Under the pieces are notes generated by a model that was not told the origin of the DNA, searched no databases, and saw only the letters and a list, made by a program, of their open reading frames with translations. A program made the position numbers and the translations under genes. DNA of 64,000 nucleotides from Sulfurospirillum sp. UBA12182 (GTDB taxonomy: Bacteria; Campylobacterota; Campylobacteria; Campylobacterales; Sulfurospirillaceae), in contig DLUF01000042.1 of assembly GCA_002742765.1 (NCBI GenBank), forward strand, positions 62,001-126,000, given 5' to 3'. This document shows, piece by piece, positions 17,451-25,669 of the stretch (positions are counted from its first letter, which is position 1; every line of letters begins with the position of its first letter).

Positions 17451-17716
17451 TAATTATATCATAAATAAATAGCTTATGCCTAAAATTTGAAAAGAGATGG
17501 GGTCAGTGACCACTTTAAAACTCCCTAAAATTCTGAATATTTTATAAAGAGATTTCCCTGTTTCATCCTTTAAGCAACATTGGTCTTTTGAGCCCAATAG
17601 ATTTCACTTGAATAATTTTGATTAGACTTTTTACATGTAAGAATTTTGAAGTCTTTTGTAGAATACCTCTTAGAAGATAACTCTCAGTGTCATATGTTGC
17701 GGGCTAATAGAAAGAA
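17451..17716. other. non-coding stretch with mobile-element-like debris
   Basis: No open frame of note. It contains GGGGTCAGTGACC (from 17499, with the inverted GGTCA/TGACC) and the second 35-bp repeat at 17610-17644. A second GGGGTCAG occurs at 19667-19674, across the HigBA/methyltransferase segment. Such GGGGTCAG words sometimes sit at edges of small transposable or REP-type elements; no transposase is visible here. Confidence 0.3.
17610..17644. repeat. 35-bp direct repeat, copy 2
   Basis: Second copy of 16363-16397, one mismatch (TTTTG for TTTAG). About 1.2 kb separates the copies. Confidence 0.85.
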
Positions 17717-17746
17717 TTGACTTTTTTGTATCTAATAGGATACAAT
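17717..17746 (+). promoter_or_regulatory. promoter and operator of the HigBA-like module
   Basis: TTGACT (17717-17722), 18-nt spacer, TACAAT (17741-17746). TTGTATC (17726-17732) and GATACAA (17739-17745) form a perfect 7-bp inverted repeat overlapping the -10, the usual place for toxin-antitoxin autorepression. Start codon follows 7 nt later. Confidence 0.65.
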
Positions 17747-17752
17747 TTAAGT

Positions 17753-18052
17753 ATGAAAATAATAAAGCAAACAGATACTTTTCTAAAGTGGCTTAAAAAG
17801 TTAAAAGATGTACAGGGTAAAGTTTCTATTCTTAGAAGAATAGAAAGGATTAAACGGGATAACTTTGGTGACTACAAATCAATAAGTGCAGACTTATGGG
17901 AATTGAGAGTTACAACAGGACCAGGTTATAGAGTTTACTACACTAGAAAGGGAGATAAAATAATCATCTTGCTAGTAGGTGGAGATAAATCATCACAAGG
18001 TGATGATATTAAAAAAGCAAAAAAATTATTAGAGGAGATAGATTATGAGTAG
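17753..18052 (+). CDS. RelE/HigB-type toxin (addiction module killer protein family)
   Basis: 99 aa from the ATG at 17753; a TTG at 17717 would start inside the promoter. Sequence features fit the ParE/RelE fold 'addiction module killer' group: FLKWLKKLKD, RIERIKRDNFGDYKSI, LWELRVTTGPGYRVYYTRKGDKIIILLVGGDKSSQ and a helical tail. Such toxins cleave mRNA on the ribosome. Toxin-first order with the antitoxin overlapping by 8 nt is HigBA-like. Confidence 0.85.
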   Translation: MKIIKQTDTFLKWLKKLKDVQGKVSILRRIERIKRDNFGDYKSISADLWELRVTTGPGYRVYYTRKGDKIIILLVGGDKSSQGDDIKKAKKLLEEIDYE

Positions 18053-18323
18053 ATTAACAGATTTTGATATATCTTTATATCTTGACTCTCCTGAAGTTAT
18101 AGCAGAGTATTTAACACAAGTTTTAAAAGATGGTGATACTGATGAACTACTTGAGGCAATAGGACATATCGCAAAAGCTAAAGGAATGAGCCAAATATCA
18201 AAAGATACAGGACTTGGTAGAGAAAGTCTTTATAAAACTTTTCAAGCTGGTGCAAAACCTAGATTTGAAACTGTTTTAAAAGTATTGAATAGTTTAGATA
18301 TAAAACTTCAAGCTGTTTCATAA
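18045..18323 (+). CDS. HigA-type antitoxin (XRE helix-turn-helix)
   Basis: 92 aa. Starts with LTDFDISLYLDSPEVIAEYL, typical of addiction-module antidote proteins, and has a C-terminal helix-turn-helix (AKAKGMSQISKDTGLGRESLYKTF). Expected to bind the toxin and the palindrome over the -10 at 17726-17745. Confidence 0.85.
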   Translation: MSRLTDFDISLYLDSPEVIAEYLTQVLKDGDTDELLEAIGHIAKAKGMSQISKDTGLGRESLYKTFQAGAKPRFETVLKVLNSLDIKLQAVS

Positions 18324-18638
18324 AATAATAAATTATAAACATACCTGTAAACTTTATTTTGATTTGAGATTCACTGAGAAAATGCATTAGTTTAGCATAT
18401 TTGTAATGTAACCATACATAAAAACTAGAACACTTATAAATTGATAAAATAATTTCATTATGCAATATTTATAAAATAAAGTTTTAAATTATTCTATACT
18501 TTAAACTATTTCAATTAAAAGCAAGGAAAAAGTTTGAATTTAAGAGTTAAGTCTTTAAACCGTCTAAATAGTTTTAATTTATCTTTTGGGTTTGTTAAGG
18601 TAAAATAAAATTCTATCAAATATTTTAAGGAACTTGTT
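18324..18638. other. AT-rich non-coding gap
   Basis: 315 nt with no convincing gene on either strand. The only notable feature is a pair of inverted 9-mers, AAACTATTT (18503) and AAATAGTTT (18566), 54 nt apart. The methyltransferase promoter is presumably near 18600. Confidence 0.4.
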
Positions 18639-19454
18639 TTGAAATACGTCTCTAGAAGTTGTCCCGTTTGTGGATCTTCGGCTAATATATTTTTACATTT
18701 ATTTTCTAAAGATTGTTGGCAAACAGTAAAATGCCAAGAGTGTTCTATGGTATACATCCAAAATCCTCCAGATTATGACACTTTATCAAAAGACTATGAA
18801 TGGAACACTAGTTCTGCGAATGAAAGAAAAAGGCGTAGAAATAATAGAAAAGTTTATTATTTTTTTAGCGATAAAGCTAGGCAGATAAAAAGAATTTTGA
18901 GAAGACATAGAAGAAAAGAAATGATTTCTATAGATTCTTTATATAATAGTGGAAATTTTTTAGATATTGGGTGTGGAAATGGTGGAACACTTAAACACAT
19001 TAACAAAAAATACACGCCATATGGAATAGAGATTTCAGAGTCTCTTTCAAAAGAAGCAAATGAGTATTGTATCAAAAATGGCGGAATGGTTATATGTGCA
19101 GACAGTTATTCAGGATTGCAATCATTTGAATCAAGTTTTTTTGATATTGTATTGCTACGTTCTTATTTGGAACATGAGTATCAGCCATTGCCTGTTTTGA
19201 GAGAAGTTAATCGTGTCCTAAAAAAAGATGGTATTGCTATTATCAAAGTCCCAAATTTTGATTGTTGGAATAGAAGATTAAGGGGATTAGGCTGGCCTGG
19301 CTTTCGTTTTCCTGATCATGTAAACTATTTTACTCCAAAGACATTGAAGGAAATAGTTGAACATAGTGGTTTAAAGATAGATAATTTCAGCTTAATGGAA
19401 CACTTACCAACAAGTGACAATATGTGGCTATATGCAAAAAAAGGTTCTGAATAA
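18639..19454 (+). CDS. class I SAM-dependent methyltransferase with N-terminal zinc ribbon
   Basis: 271 aa from a TTG with AAGG 8 nt upstream. An N-terminal CPVCG...CQEC zinc ribbon (residues 8-36) is followed by the SAM motif FLDIGCGNGGTLKHI (about 107) and the acidic LRSYLEHEYQPLPVLREVNRVLKKDG motif IV/post region. This architecture is common in methyltransferases acting on sugars or lipids in surface-glycan clusters, but the substrate is unknown here. It sits alone among toxin-antitoxin genes. Confidence 0.8.
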   Translation: MKYVSRSCPVCGSSANIFLHLFSKDCWQTVKCQECSMVYIQNPPDYDTLSKDYEWNTSSANERKRRRNNRKVYYFFSDKARQIKRILRRHRRKEMISIDSLYNSGNFLDIGCGNGGTLKHINKKYTPYGIEISESLSKEANEYCIKNGGMVICADSYSGLQSFESSFFDIVLLRSYLEHEYQPLPVLREVNRVLKKDGIAIIKVPNFDCWNRRLRGLGWPGFRFPDHVNYFTPKTLKEIVEHSGLKIDNFSLMEHLPTSDNMWLYAKKGSE

Positions 19455-19496
19455 AATAATAATTTTCTAATATTTCTATGATATATCTTTTTTCAA

Positions 19497-19667
19497 CTTT
19501 TTAAAAGCTTTGCATTTACAGATAAGTATGCCATTATAACCAACGGAACGACATGGGGAGTTCCCCATAGTGACCCTATGCCTTGTTGCATAAATATGAG
19601 TGAAATAAAAAAAGATATCATTAAAGGTTTATTGTATGCTTTAGCATCTTTTTTACTGATAGGGGTG
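19497..19667 (+). pseudogene. possible gene remnant without start codon
   Basis: One frame stays open across this gap and reads as a plausible protein piece (TDKYAIITNGTTWGVPHSDP, then a hydrophobic segment LLYALASFLLIGV) but lacks an upstream start after the preceding TGA. It runs into the GGGGTCAG word. Could be debris of a lost gene; no family recognised. Confidence 0.25.
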
Positions 19668-19683
19668 GGGTCAGAGCTAAACT

Positions 19684-20028
19684 CTAAACTTTTTGTACAT
19701 GTAAGATTTTTAAAATCTCTTTTTTAAGAGGGATAAGTTTTCCTTGGATTATATCCCAAATCTCCTCAGGGTCTATACCAAAATAATCATGTGCGATGAT
19801 ATTTCTAAAGTCTTTTATTTTTTGCCAAGGGATTTGGCTTTGTTGGTTTTTAAAGTCATCATCTAAACGCGAGATAGTCTCGCCGATAACTACAAACTGC
19901 ATCATAGAGGCATCAAAACTTTTAGAATCATGATAAAATTCATCTGCACTCAAAAAATCTTTTGAATATTTCTCTATCTTATCGATACACTCTATCAGAG
20001 CTTCTAAATGCAACTGTATGTTAGACAT
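19684..20028 (-). CDS. hepT: HEPN-domain toxin HepT
   Basis: 114 aa helical protein with the HEPN RNase motif RNIIAHDY, matching R-x4-H-x-Y (about residues 75-82). In HepT-MntA systems the HEPN protein is an RNase neutralised by the nucleotidyltransferase partner, which adds AMP to the motif tyrosine. Overlaps the MntA gene by 8 nt. A near-copy of the TTTACATGTAAA palindrome at the 3' end is read as Leu-His-Val. Confidence 0.88.
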   Translation of the reverse strand: MSNIQLHLEALIECIDKIEKYSKDFLSADEFYHDSKSFDASMMQFVVIGETISRLDDDFKNQQSQIPWQKIKDFRNIIAHDYFGIDPEEIWDIIQGKLIPLKKEILKILHVQKV

Positions 20029-20320
20029 AAACTACATCTTTTAAGATATATTTTTTAGCATATGGTTTGAGGTATTTTTCACGCGCAAGGTCAACATTTC
20101 TTCCAAAAGCATTTGAGAGGTATTTTTTCAAAGAAAGTTTTAAATCATGTATATTTGGGGTTCCTTCTTCTATATCGATAAGAAGGTCAACATCACTATC
20201 TTCTTTTTGCTCATCTTTTGCAAATGAACCAAATAAGCCAATTTTAGTTATATGATACGTTTCTGATAAAAATTTACGATTTTGTTTTAAGAAGTCTAAG
20301 ATTTCTGTTTTGGTATTCAT
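20021..20320 (-). CDS. mntA: MNT nucleotidyltransferase antitoxin MntA
   Basis: 99 aa minimal nucleotidyltransferase. The GSx10DxD signature is exact: GSFAKDEQKEDSDVD. This family modifies and silences HepT. Encoded upstream of hepT, and next to the tRNA-Ser gene. Confidence 0.88.
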   Translation of the reverse strand: MNTKTEILDFLKQNRKFLSETYHITKIGLFGSFAKDEQKEDSDVDLLIDIEEGTPNIHDLKLSLKKYLSNAFGRNVDLAREKYLKPYAKKYILKDVVYV

Positions 20321-20389
20321 AGTTAAAACTCCCTCTTAAACAAATTATAACATTTATTTAAAATTTCGTTTTTACTTTAGAAGTAAGCG

Positions 20390-20480
20390 TGGCGGACAGA
20401 GAGGGATTCGAACCCTCGGTCAGGTTAACCCGACGCATCCTTAGCAGGGATGTGGTTTCAGCCAACTCACCCATCTGTCC
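20390..20480 (-). tRNA. tRNA-Ser (anticodon GCU), CCA encoded
   Basis: Minus-strand cloverleaf of 91 nt including CCA: acceptor GGACAGA pairs with TCTGTCC, D-arm with GGCTGAAA, anticodon loop with GCT in CTGCTAA, a long class II variable arm, and the T-loop GGTTCGAATCC. Discriminator is G. A minus-strand TATAAT at 20509-20504 is its probable -10. Confidence 0.95.
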
Positions 20481-20522
20481 AAGTACTTAAAAAGTAGACC
20501 GAAATTATACCATTTAAAGATA

Positions 20523-20559
20523 ATAAGACGCTTAAAATAGAAAACTTTAAGCGTCTTAT
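20523..20559 (-). terminator. strong hairpin after the 47-aa gene
   Basis: Perfect 14-bp stem ATAAGACGCTTAAA / TTTAAGCGTCTTAT with a 9-nt loop, 3 nt after the small gene's stop on the minus strand and upstream of the tRNA-Ser promoter. Confidence 0.8.
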
Positions 20560-20562
20560 ATG

Positions 20563-20706
20563 CTAAATGTAGCTTACGTCTCTTCCTTTAGTAAGCTTTT
20601 CTAAGAGTTTTTGCAGTTTTTTAACTTCTGCATCACCTGAGAGTTTTGCTTCAGCGATTTTATCTTTGAGCATCGCTATCATCTCAACTTTACCCAAAAT
20701 CTTCAT
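20563..20706 (-). CDS. 47-aa small protein
   Basis: An unlisted short gene: ATG at 20706 with a perfect AAGGAG 5 nt upstream, 47 codons, stop TAG at 20563, followed by a strong terminator hairpin. The product is charged and helical (MKILGKVEMIAMLKDKIAEA, then LSGDAEVKKLQKLLEKLTKGRDVSYI). No family recognised. It lies 45 nt after the AsmA-like gene and probably ends that transcription unit. Confidence 0.7.
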   Translation of the reverse strand: MKILGKVEMIAMLKDKIAEAKLSGDAEVKKLQKLLEKLTKGRDVSYI

Positions 20707-20750
20707 CTTTGCTCCTTCTAGGTTTTTCTAAAAAAAAGCAAAAAACATTC

Positions 20751-22220
20751 CTAAGGGTGCGCAACAACTCCGTTATAAAAAACTGTACATTTGTCATTGT
20801 TTTGTGTGCCTAGAAGATTTTTCGACTTTCCAAACAATGAACTAGCCATGTTAACTACTGATTTAACAGCATTTTCATCTAGCTTTATACTAGGTTTACT
20901 AAATGTCCCTTCTATACTTTGAGAGTACTTAGCACAACCTTTTTTATCTAAAATCCCGACCTTTAGATCCAAAAACTTTTCATTTACAAGTTCGAGTGCA
21001 CCTTTGAGTGCTACTCGGTTTTTACCAGTAGCCAATGCAACATCTGAGAGTTTGGTAGTTCCCTTGGTAACATCAAGCTTTACATGTAAATGTTTTAAAA
21101 GTGTAGAACCACCCTTCAAAGCACTATAAGCCCCTACTCCATCACTTGATTTTGAAAGTGCAAAACCAACAGGCCCCGCAACTAAAAAAGAACCTATATC
21201 GACCATGTCTATATTTTGTGATTTATCATAATTGCCCAACATTTTGTCTATATCATATCCCTTTAAACCTACCCCTTTTCCTTCAAAAAAGAGTTCACCA
21301 CTAAGAGCCTTTTTCATCTCTTTATCACTGCCTAAAACAGTAGAAAGTTTTGTTTGTAGGCTTAAAACACCAGTTAACAAATCTGTTTCTAAAATCTCTT
21401 TTGAAAAATTTTCTAGTTTTAGTTGAGGGATATTTTGAGAAAAATCAACCTTAGGATTTTTAAAGTTTAAATCTAACTTTGCATTACCACTAGCTTTTGA
21501 ACCAAAGATGGTATAGCCAAGAGTATCTAAAGTAGCAACAGCCTCTTTAAACGTTACTTTTGATTTGATGTCTAAGATACTGTACTTTTGAAACTGGAGT
21601 TTTTTTATCATTGCATCTGCAACAAATGAGAGAGCTTTTAACGGTTCTTTTTTCGCATCATAGCCTATGTTTTGAACAAGCAAATCAAAATCTTCTATCT
21701 TCGCTTCACTTTTAGCTTGTAAGTCTTTATAAACTAAATTTACATTTTCTATGCGTACTTCATCAACATTTACCAAAGGTATGCTTGCTTTTTCTTCCTT
21801 AGCTGGCGCAGCTTGAGTTTGCGATGTTTGAGTACTCGCTTGTTTGTCAACTTCAAAGTTAAATTTTCCATTTGCTTCTTTTATGATTTGTACATCTAAG
21901 TTTGAAAGCAATAGATAATCAACCTTTATCTCTTGAAACAAAAAAGGAATCACTTCGATAGCAACACCAAAATCTTGAAGCTTTGCAAAAGGCTTTTCAC
22001 CCACTTTTGCTATGCTTATATCTTTTACATGTAAACCAACAGGAGAGAAAGACAAAGAGATATCTCCTGCTATATTAAGCTCATAGCCAGTTTTTTCTTT
22101 GATTTGTTGTGAAAGCTGTGGTTTATACTTGTTAAAATCTATCATACTGATAGTCACAACCAAACCTACTATGACCAAACCCAAAAGAATCGTCGTACCT
22201 ATAAAAAACTTCTTTATCAT
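20751..22220 (-). CDS. AsmA-family protein
   Basis: 489 aa with one N-terminal membrane helix followed by NKYKPQLSQQIKEKTGYELNIAGDISLSFSPVGLHV, the hallmark AsmA opening, then a long beta-rich periplasmic region and an AsmA C-terminal segment (GTTKLSDVALATGKNRVALKG). AsmA-like proteins are thought to bridge the envelope and carry phospholipid to the outer membrane. A low-complexity Thr/Gln/Ala linker is near residue 130. Two exact TTTACATGTAAA copies lie inside. Confidence 0.85.
   Translation of the reverse strand: MIKKFFIGTTILLGLVIVGLVVTISMIDFNKYKPQLSQQIKEKTGYELNIAGDISLSFSPVGLHVKDISIAKVGEKPFAKLQDFGVAIEVIPFLFQEIKVDYLLLSNLDVQIIKEANGKFNFEVDKQASTQTSQTQAAPAKEEKASIPLVNVDEVRIENVNLVYKDLQAKSEAKIEDFDLLVQNIGYDAKKEPLKALSFVADAMIKKLQFQKYSILDIKSKVTFKEAVATLDTLGYTIFGSKASGNAKLDLNFKNPKVDFSQNIPQLKLENFSKEILETDLLTGVLSLQTKLSTVLGSDKEMKKALSGELFFEGKGVGLKGYDIDKMLGNYDKSQNIDMVDIGSFLVAGPVGFALSKSSDGVGAYSALKGGSTLLKHLHVKLDVTKGTTKLSDVALATGKNRVALKGALELVNEKFLDLKVGILDKKGCAKYSQSIEGTFSKPSIKLDENAVKSVVNMASSLFGKSKNLLGTQNNDKCTVFYNGVVAHP
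21079..21090. repeat. TTTACATGTAAA, exact copy
   Basis: Inside the AsmA-like gene, read Leu-His-Val. Confidence 0.9.
22024..22035. repeat. TTTACATGTAAA, exact copy
   Basis: Second copy inside the AsmA-like gene, read Leu-His-Val. Confidence 0.9.
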
Positions 22221-22233
22221 TTTTCTTCCTTTG

Positions 22234-22917
22234 TTAGATTTGTTCTAAGATTTTCTGCGTTACTCCTAGAGGATCGCCACTTTGATATATAGGACGTCCA
22301 ACTACGATAAAATCAGATTTTTGCTCTCGTGCCATCTTCACATCTGCTACTCTTTTTTGATCACCTTGTGCTTCTTGATTTGGTCTGATACCAGGAGTTA
22401 ACGTCAAAAAATTACTTGTTGTTTCTTGTTTGATGAGTAAACTCTCATAAACAGAGCAAACAACACCGTTTAATCCGCTAGCATAAGCATCTTTCGCAAA
22501 CTGTGCCGCTTTTTTTGCTATCTTTTCGTTGTATATAGCAAAGAAAGAGTTTTCATCAAAGCTTGTCAAAGCAGTTACCGCTAAAACTAAAGGGGGATTT
22601 TGTACACTAGATAGCCTTTGCATAACCAAGCTCATAGCTTCTTTTCCACTTGAAGCATGGACATTAAACATATCCACACCAAGACTTACCATGGATTCAG
22701 CAGCATCTGCCATCGTATTTGGGATATCATAAATTTTTAAATCCAAAAATATCTTAAAATTTGGATTTATAGCTTTGATTTCTTCCAAAAGAGGTTTACC
22801 ATCTCTGATAAAAGAACGAAGTCCTACTTTTAGCCAAACATCTTCACTTTTTAGTAGTTTGGCTAATTCTAAATTCTCCTTTTTACTTGGTAAATCAAGA
22901 GCTACGCATAATTCCAT
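22234..22917 (-). CDS. pyrF: orotidine 5'-phosphate decarboxylase
   Basis: Makes UMP from OMP, final step of pyrimidine synthesis. 227 aa from the ATG at 22917, chosen because GGAG lies 5 nt upstream and the family starts with CVALDLPS. Catalytic block FLDLKIYDIPNTM is intact, as are the phosphate-binding LTPGIRP and VVGRPIYQSGDP. A further upstream ATG at 22959 would add 14 unlikely residues. Confidence 0.93.
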   Translation of the reverse strand: MELCVALDLPSKKENLELAKLLKSEDVWLKVGLRSFIRDGKPLLEEIKAINPNFKIFLDLKIYDIPNTMADAAESMVSLGVDMFNVHASSGKEAMSLVMQRLSSVQNPPLVLAVTALTSFDENSFFAIYNEKIAKKAAQFAKDAYASGLNGVVCSVYESLLIKQETTSNFLTLTPGIRPNQEAQGDQKRVADVKMAREQKSDFIVVGRPIYQSGDPLGVTQKILEQI

Positions 22918-22998
22918 ATCATCTCCATTTATATCTTTTTGATTTGGCACTGAGTGCAAAGCAAAGGCATCTTACAAGAGCTTCCACTTCTATAAGAA

Positions 22999-23403
22999 TT
23001 ACTTTTCTTTGTTTGTTTTTATAGCGTCTAAAACACCATTTATAAACTTAGGACTCGTGTCATTGCAAAGTTTTTTTGCAAGCTCTATCGCTTCGTTGAT
23101 AACAACTGCATCATCTAATTCACTATACAAGAGTTCATAAGCACCCAAACGTAAAATCGCTCGCTCTATGTTTCCGATGTTAGCCAAATCCCACTCTTTT
23201 AGATAGAGATTTATGATTTTATCAACCTCTTCTAAATGAAGTTTGATACCGTTATACAAATCAAGTGCAAACTCTTTTTGTTTATTTCTTATCTTTTTTT
23301 CTTCAAAAATATCATCTAAAAACTTATCAATACCTTCATTGCCTATATCGCTAGCGTATAAAAGTCCTACGATACTCTCTCTTACTTGATGTCTTGTTGC
23401 CAT
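22999..23403 (-). CDS. nusB: transcription antitermination factor NusB
   Basis: 134 aa, all-helical. Typical NusB features: ATRHQVRESIVGLLYASDIG at the N-terminus and ILRLGAYELLYSELDDAVVINEAIELAKKLCNDTSPKFINGVLDAI at the C-terminus. Acts with NusE/S10 in rRNA antitermination. Start abuts the ribH stop, the usual ribH-nusB pairing. Confidence 0.94.
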   Translation of the reverse strand: MATRHQVRESIVGLLYASDIGNEGIDKFLDDIFEEKKIRNKQKEFALDLYNGIKLHLEEVDKIINLYLKEWDLANIGNIERAILRLGAYELLYSELDDAVVINEAIELAKKLCNDTSPKFINGVLDAIKTNKEK

Positions 23404-23867
23404 TATAATTTCTCATATAGGCTTATCATCTCGATAAGTCCTGTCATAACTTCAAAGCCTTTGTTTCCTGCTTTGCTACCTGCTCTCTCAATCGCTTGTT
23501 CTATCGTGTCTGTTGTTAACACACCAAATACTACTGGTGTTTGGTATTTTAAACCACATGTCGCTACACCTTTTGTCGCTTCTGCTGCAACATAATCAAA
23601 ATGAGGAGTACTTCCTCTTATAACAGCACCTACACAACAAACTGCATCATACTTACCACTTGAGAGAACTTTATCTAATGCCAAAGGTATCTCAAATGCC
23701 CCTGGTACAAGTATCAAATCAAGATTTTTTTCATCTCCACCATGACGGATAAAAGCATCACGAGCACCTTCTACTAATCTATCTGTAATGATATGGTTGA
23801 ATCTTGCATTGATGATAGCAACTTTTTCACTGCCATTTAATGACAATTTACCTTCTATGATATTCAT
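23403..23867 (-). CDS. ribH: 6,7-dimethyl-8-ribityllumazine synthase
   Basis: 154 aa, full length. Penultimate step of riboflavin synthesis. Motifs: [12 protein letters not shown], the substrate-binding [17 protein letters not shown] and [15 protein letters not shown]. Upstream of nusB with 1-nt overlap; kdsA lies 46 nt upstream on the same strand. Confidence 0.95.
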   Translation of the reverse strand: MNIIEGKLSLNGSEKVAIINARFNHIITDRLVEGARDAFIRHGGDEKNLDLILVPGAFEIPLALDKVLSSGKYDAVCCVGAVIRGSTPHFDYVAAEATKGVATCGLKYQTPVVFGVLTTDTIEQAIERAGSKAGNKGFEVMTGLIEMISLYEKL

Positions 23868-23912
23868 ATCGCTTTCCTTAAATGTATGTAATCTTATAAT
23901 TATACTAAAGTT

Positions 23913-24710
23913 TTACTTTAGACTATTTTGTATCGCTTGGATACTTTTGATTGTCAGGTCTAATTCTTCTAAATCCAACATATTTGGTCCATCGCAAAGA
24001 GCCTCACAAGGGTTTGTATGCGTTTCAAAGAAAAATCCATCCACACCAACACCAGCAGCAGCACGAGCAAGCGGTGCAACAAACTCTCTTTTTCCGCCAC
24101 TACTTCCTCCTGCCATACCTGGCATCTGTACAGAGTGTGTAGCATCGAAAACCACAGGTGCAAACTCTCTCATGATGAGAAAACTTCTCATATCAACCAC
24201 TAAGTTTCCATATCCAAAAGTACTTCCTCGCTCAGTGAGCCAAACACCATTTTTACGAGCAGCTTCATACCCCTCTTCACTCTCACCTCTAGTTTCTAAA
24301 ACCTTCTTAACAGAGTATTTCATATCTGCTGGGTTGAGAAACTGCCCTTTTTTTATGTTTACCACAGCTTTTGTTTTGGCAGCGGCAACTAAAAGGTCGG
24401 TTTGTCTACATAAAAAAGCTGGTATCTGTAAAACATCAACAACTTCGCCAACAGGAGCTGCTTGATAACTCTCATGGATATCTGTTAAAAGTTTAAAACC
24501 AAAGGTCTTTCTCACTTCTTCAAGCAGCTTTAAGCCCTCATCTAAACCTGGACCTCTAAAGCTGTTTATGCTTGTTCTGTTAGCTTTGTCAAAACTCGAT
24601 TTAAAATAAAAATCTATACTTTTGTCTTCATGATACTTGACCAATTTTTCTGCGACACTAAGGAGTAAATCTCTACTTTCTATTGCACAAGGTCCTGCTA
24701 TTAAAATCAT
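23913..24710 (-). CDS. kdsA: 3-deoxy-8-phosphooctulonate (KDO-8-P) synthase
   Basis: Condenses PEP with arabinose-5-phosphate for LPS inner core. 265 aa. Diagnostic motifs: AGPCAIES at the start, [51 protein letters not shown] and [15 protein letters not shown]. Upstream, 10-bp inverted arms TTATAACAAA/TTTGTTATAA lie about 25 nt apart around 24739-24783. Confidence 0.95.
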   Translation of the reverse strand: MILIAGPCAIESRDLLLSVAEKLVKYHEDKSIDFYFKSSFDKANRTSINSFRGPGLDEGLKLLEEVRKTFGFKLLTDIHESYQAAPVGEVVDVLQIPAFLCRQTDLLVAAAKTKAVVNIKKGQFLNPADMKYSVKKVLETRGESEEGYEAARKNGVWLTERGSTFGYGNLVVDMRSFLIMREFAPVVFDATHSVQMPGMAGGSSGGKREFVAPLARAAAGVGVDGFFFETHTNPCEALCDGPNMLDLEELDLTIKSIQAIQNSLK

Positions 24711-24787
24711 CTATTATGCCTTTTATTATGATATTTGTGATTATAACAAATGAGTATAAAAACTAAGGTAAAAGCTTTGTTATAAAA

Positions 24788-25669
24788 TTATTTTTCTCTA
24801 GCAACCAAGATACCACCTAAGATAACTAAAGCTATCCCAATAGCACCCAAAACATCTGGCAAAGCATCTCCTAGCATAACTCCGATGATGAGAGCAAAAA
24901 GTATATTTACGTAGCTCACTGCACCCACTATCCCTGCTTTTGTTACGCCATAAGCTTTTGTCATGTAAGTTTGAGCGATAGTTGCACTAAAACCCATCCC
25001 TAAGATATAAAACCAAGCTTCAAACTCTGGAACTACGAACTGCGCTTTCAAAAATGAAAAAGCCCCAACACTCACAAAATCATTAAAATAAAGTAGAAAC
25101 ATCGGACCAATCGTTCCAACAAGCATAAAAGAGAGAACTATGATTCTCGTATCATAATACTTTTTTAACTCTCTCACACTCGTATAAGCCAAAGCTGCTC
25201 CAATACCACTAAAAACTCCCAAAACATCTGTGATATCTAGCTTCAATCCATCTGGTTTCATAATCAAAACAATCCCAACAAAACCTATAATGAGTGCTAA
25301 AACTTCTTTGATACCCAACCTCTCTTTTAAAAACCAAAAAGCTAAGATAGCAGTAAACATCGGTGAAGTTCTCGAAAAAGTCATTGCATCAGCCAAAGAG
25401 ATGTGTGCTATGTTATAAAAGAAAGCAACGAGTGCCAAAAATCCCATCAAACCACGAAAAAGAAGTAAAAAAGGTTTCCCACCAACTTGCGATATAGGGA
25501 CTTTAAAAAGTGTTATAGCTATGAGAAAAACGCCTATGATATTTCTAAAAAACACAACTTCTAAAGAGGGCATAAGATGGCTTAACTCTTTTGCAAATGC
25601 TCCCATAATAGCAAAACAAAAGGAAGCAAAAAACATATATAAAACACCCAAATTTATCTTTTTAATCAA
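24788..25669 (-). CDS. EamA-family (DMT superfamily) transporter
   Basis: 293 aa, ten hydrophobic helices in two homologous halves, with EamA features such as PSLEVVFFRNIIGV and ASFLFLKERLGIKEVLALIIGFVGIVLIMKP-like segments. Likely exports a metabolite; substrate unknown. Overlaps the DUF3108 gene by 8 nt. Confidence 0.85.
   Translation of the reverse strand: MIKKINLGVLYMFFASFCFAIMGAFAKELSHLMPSLEVVFFRNIIGVFLIAITLFKVPISQVGGKPFLLLFRGLMGFLALVAFFYNIAHISLADAMTFSRTSPMFTAILAFWFLKERLGIKEVLALIIGFVGIVLIMKPDGLKLDITDVLGVFSGIGAALAYTSVRELKKYYDTRIIVLSFMLVGTIGPMFLLYFNDFVSVGAFSFLKAQFVVPEFEAWFYILGMGFSATIAQTYMTKAYGVTKAGIVGAVSYVNILFALIIGVMLGDALPDVLGAIGIALVILGGILVAREK

Noticed and set aside
17717..17752. TTG start extending the HigB-like toxin by 12 codons
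   Set aside because: The TTG is part of the -35 element and the extension would cover the operator; the ATG at 17753 is the likely start.
20390..20415. tRNA-Ser 3' end as an attachment site for the neighbouring island
   Set aside because: I searched by eye for a second copy of the tRNA 3' end between 15.4 and 20.4 kb and found none, and no integrase is present.
23788..24465. 225-codon open frame on the plus strand opposite kdsA/ribH
   Set aside because: Antisense to two well-conserved genes, low-complexity composition, no ribosome site.
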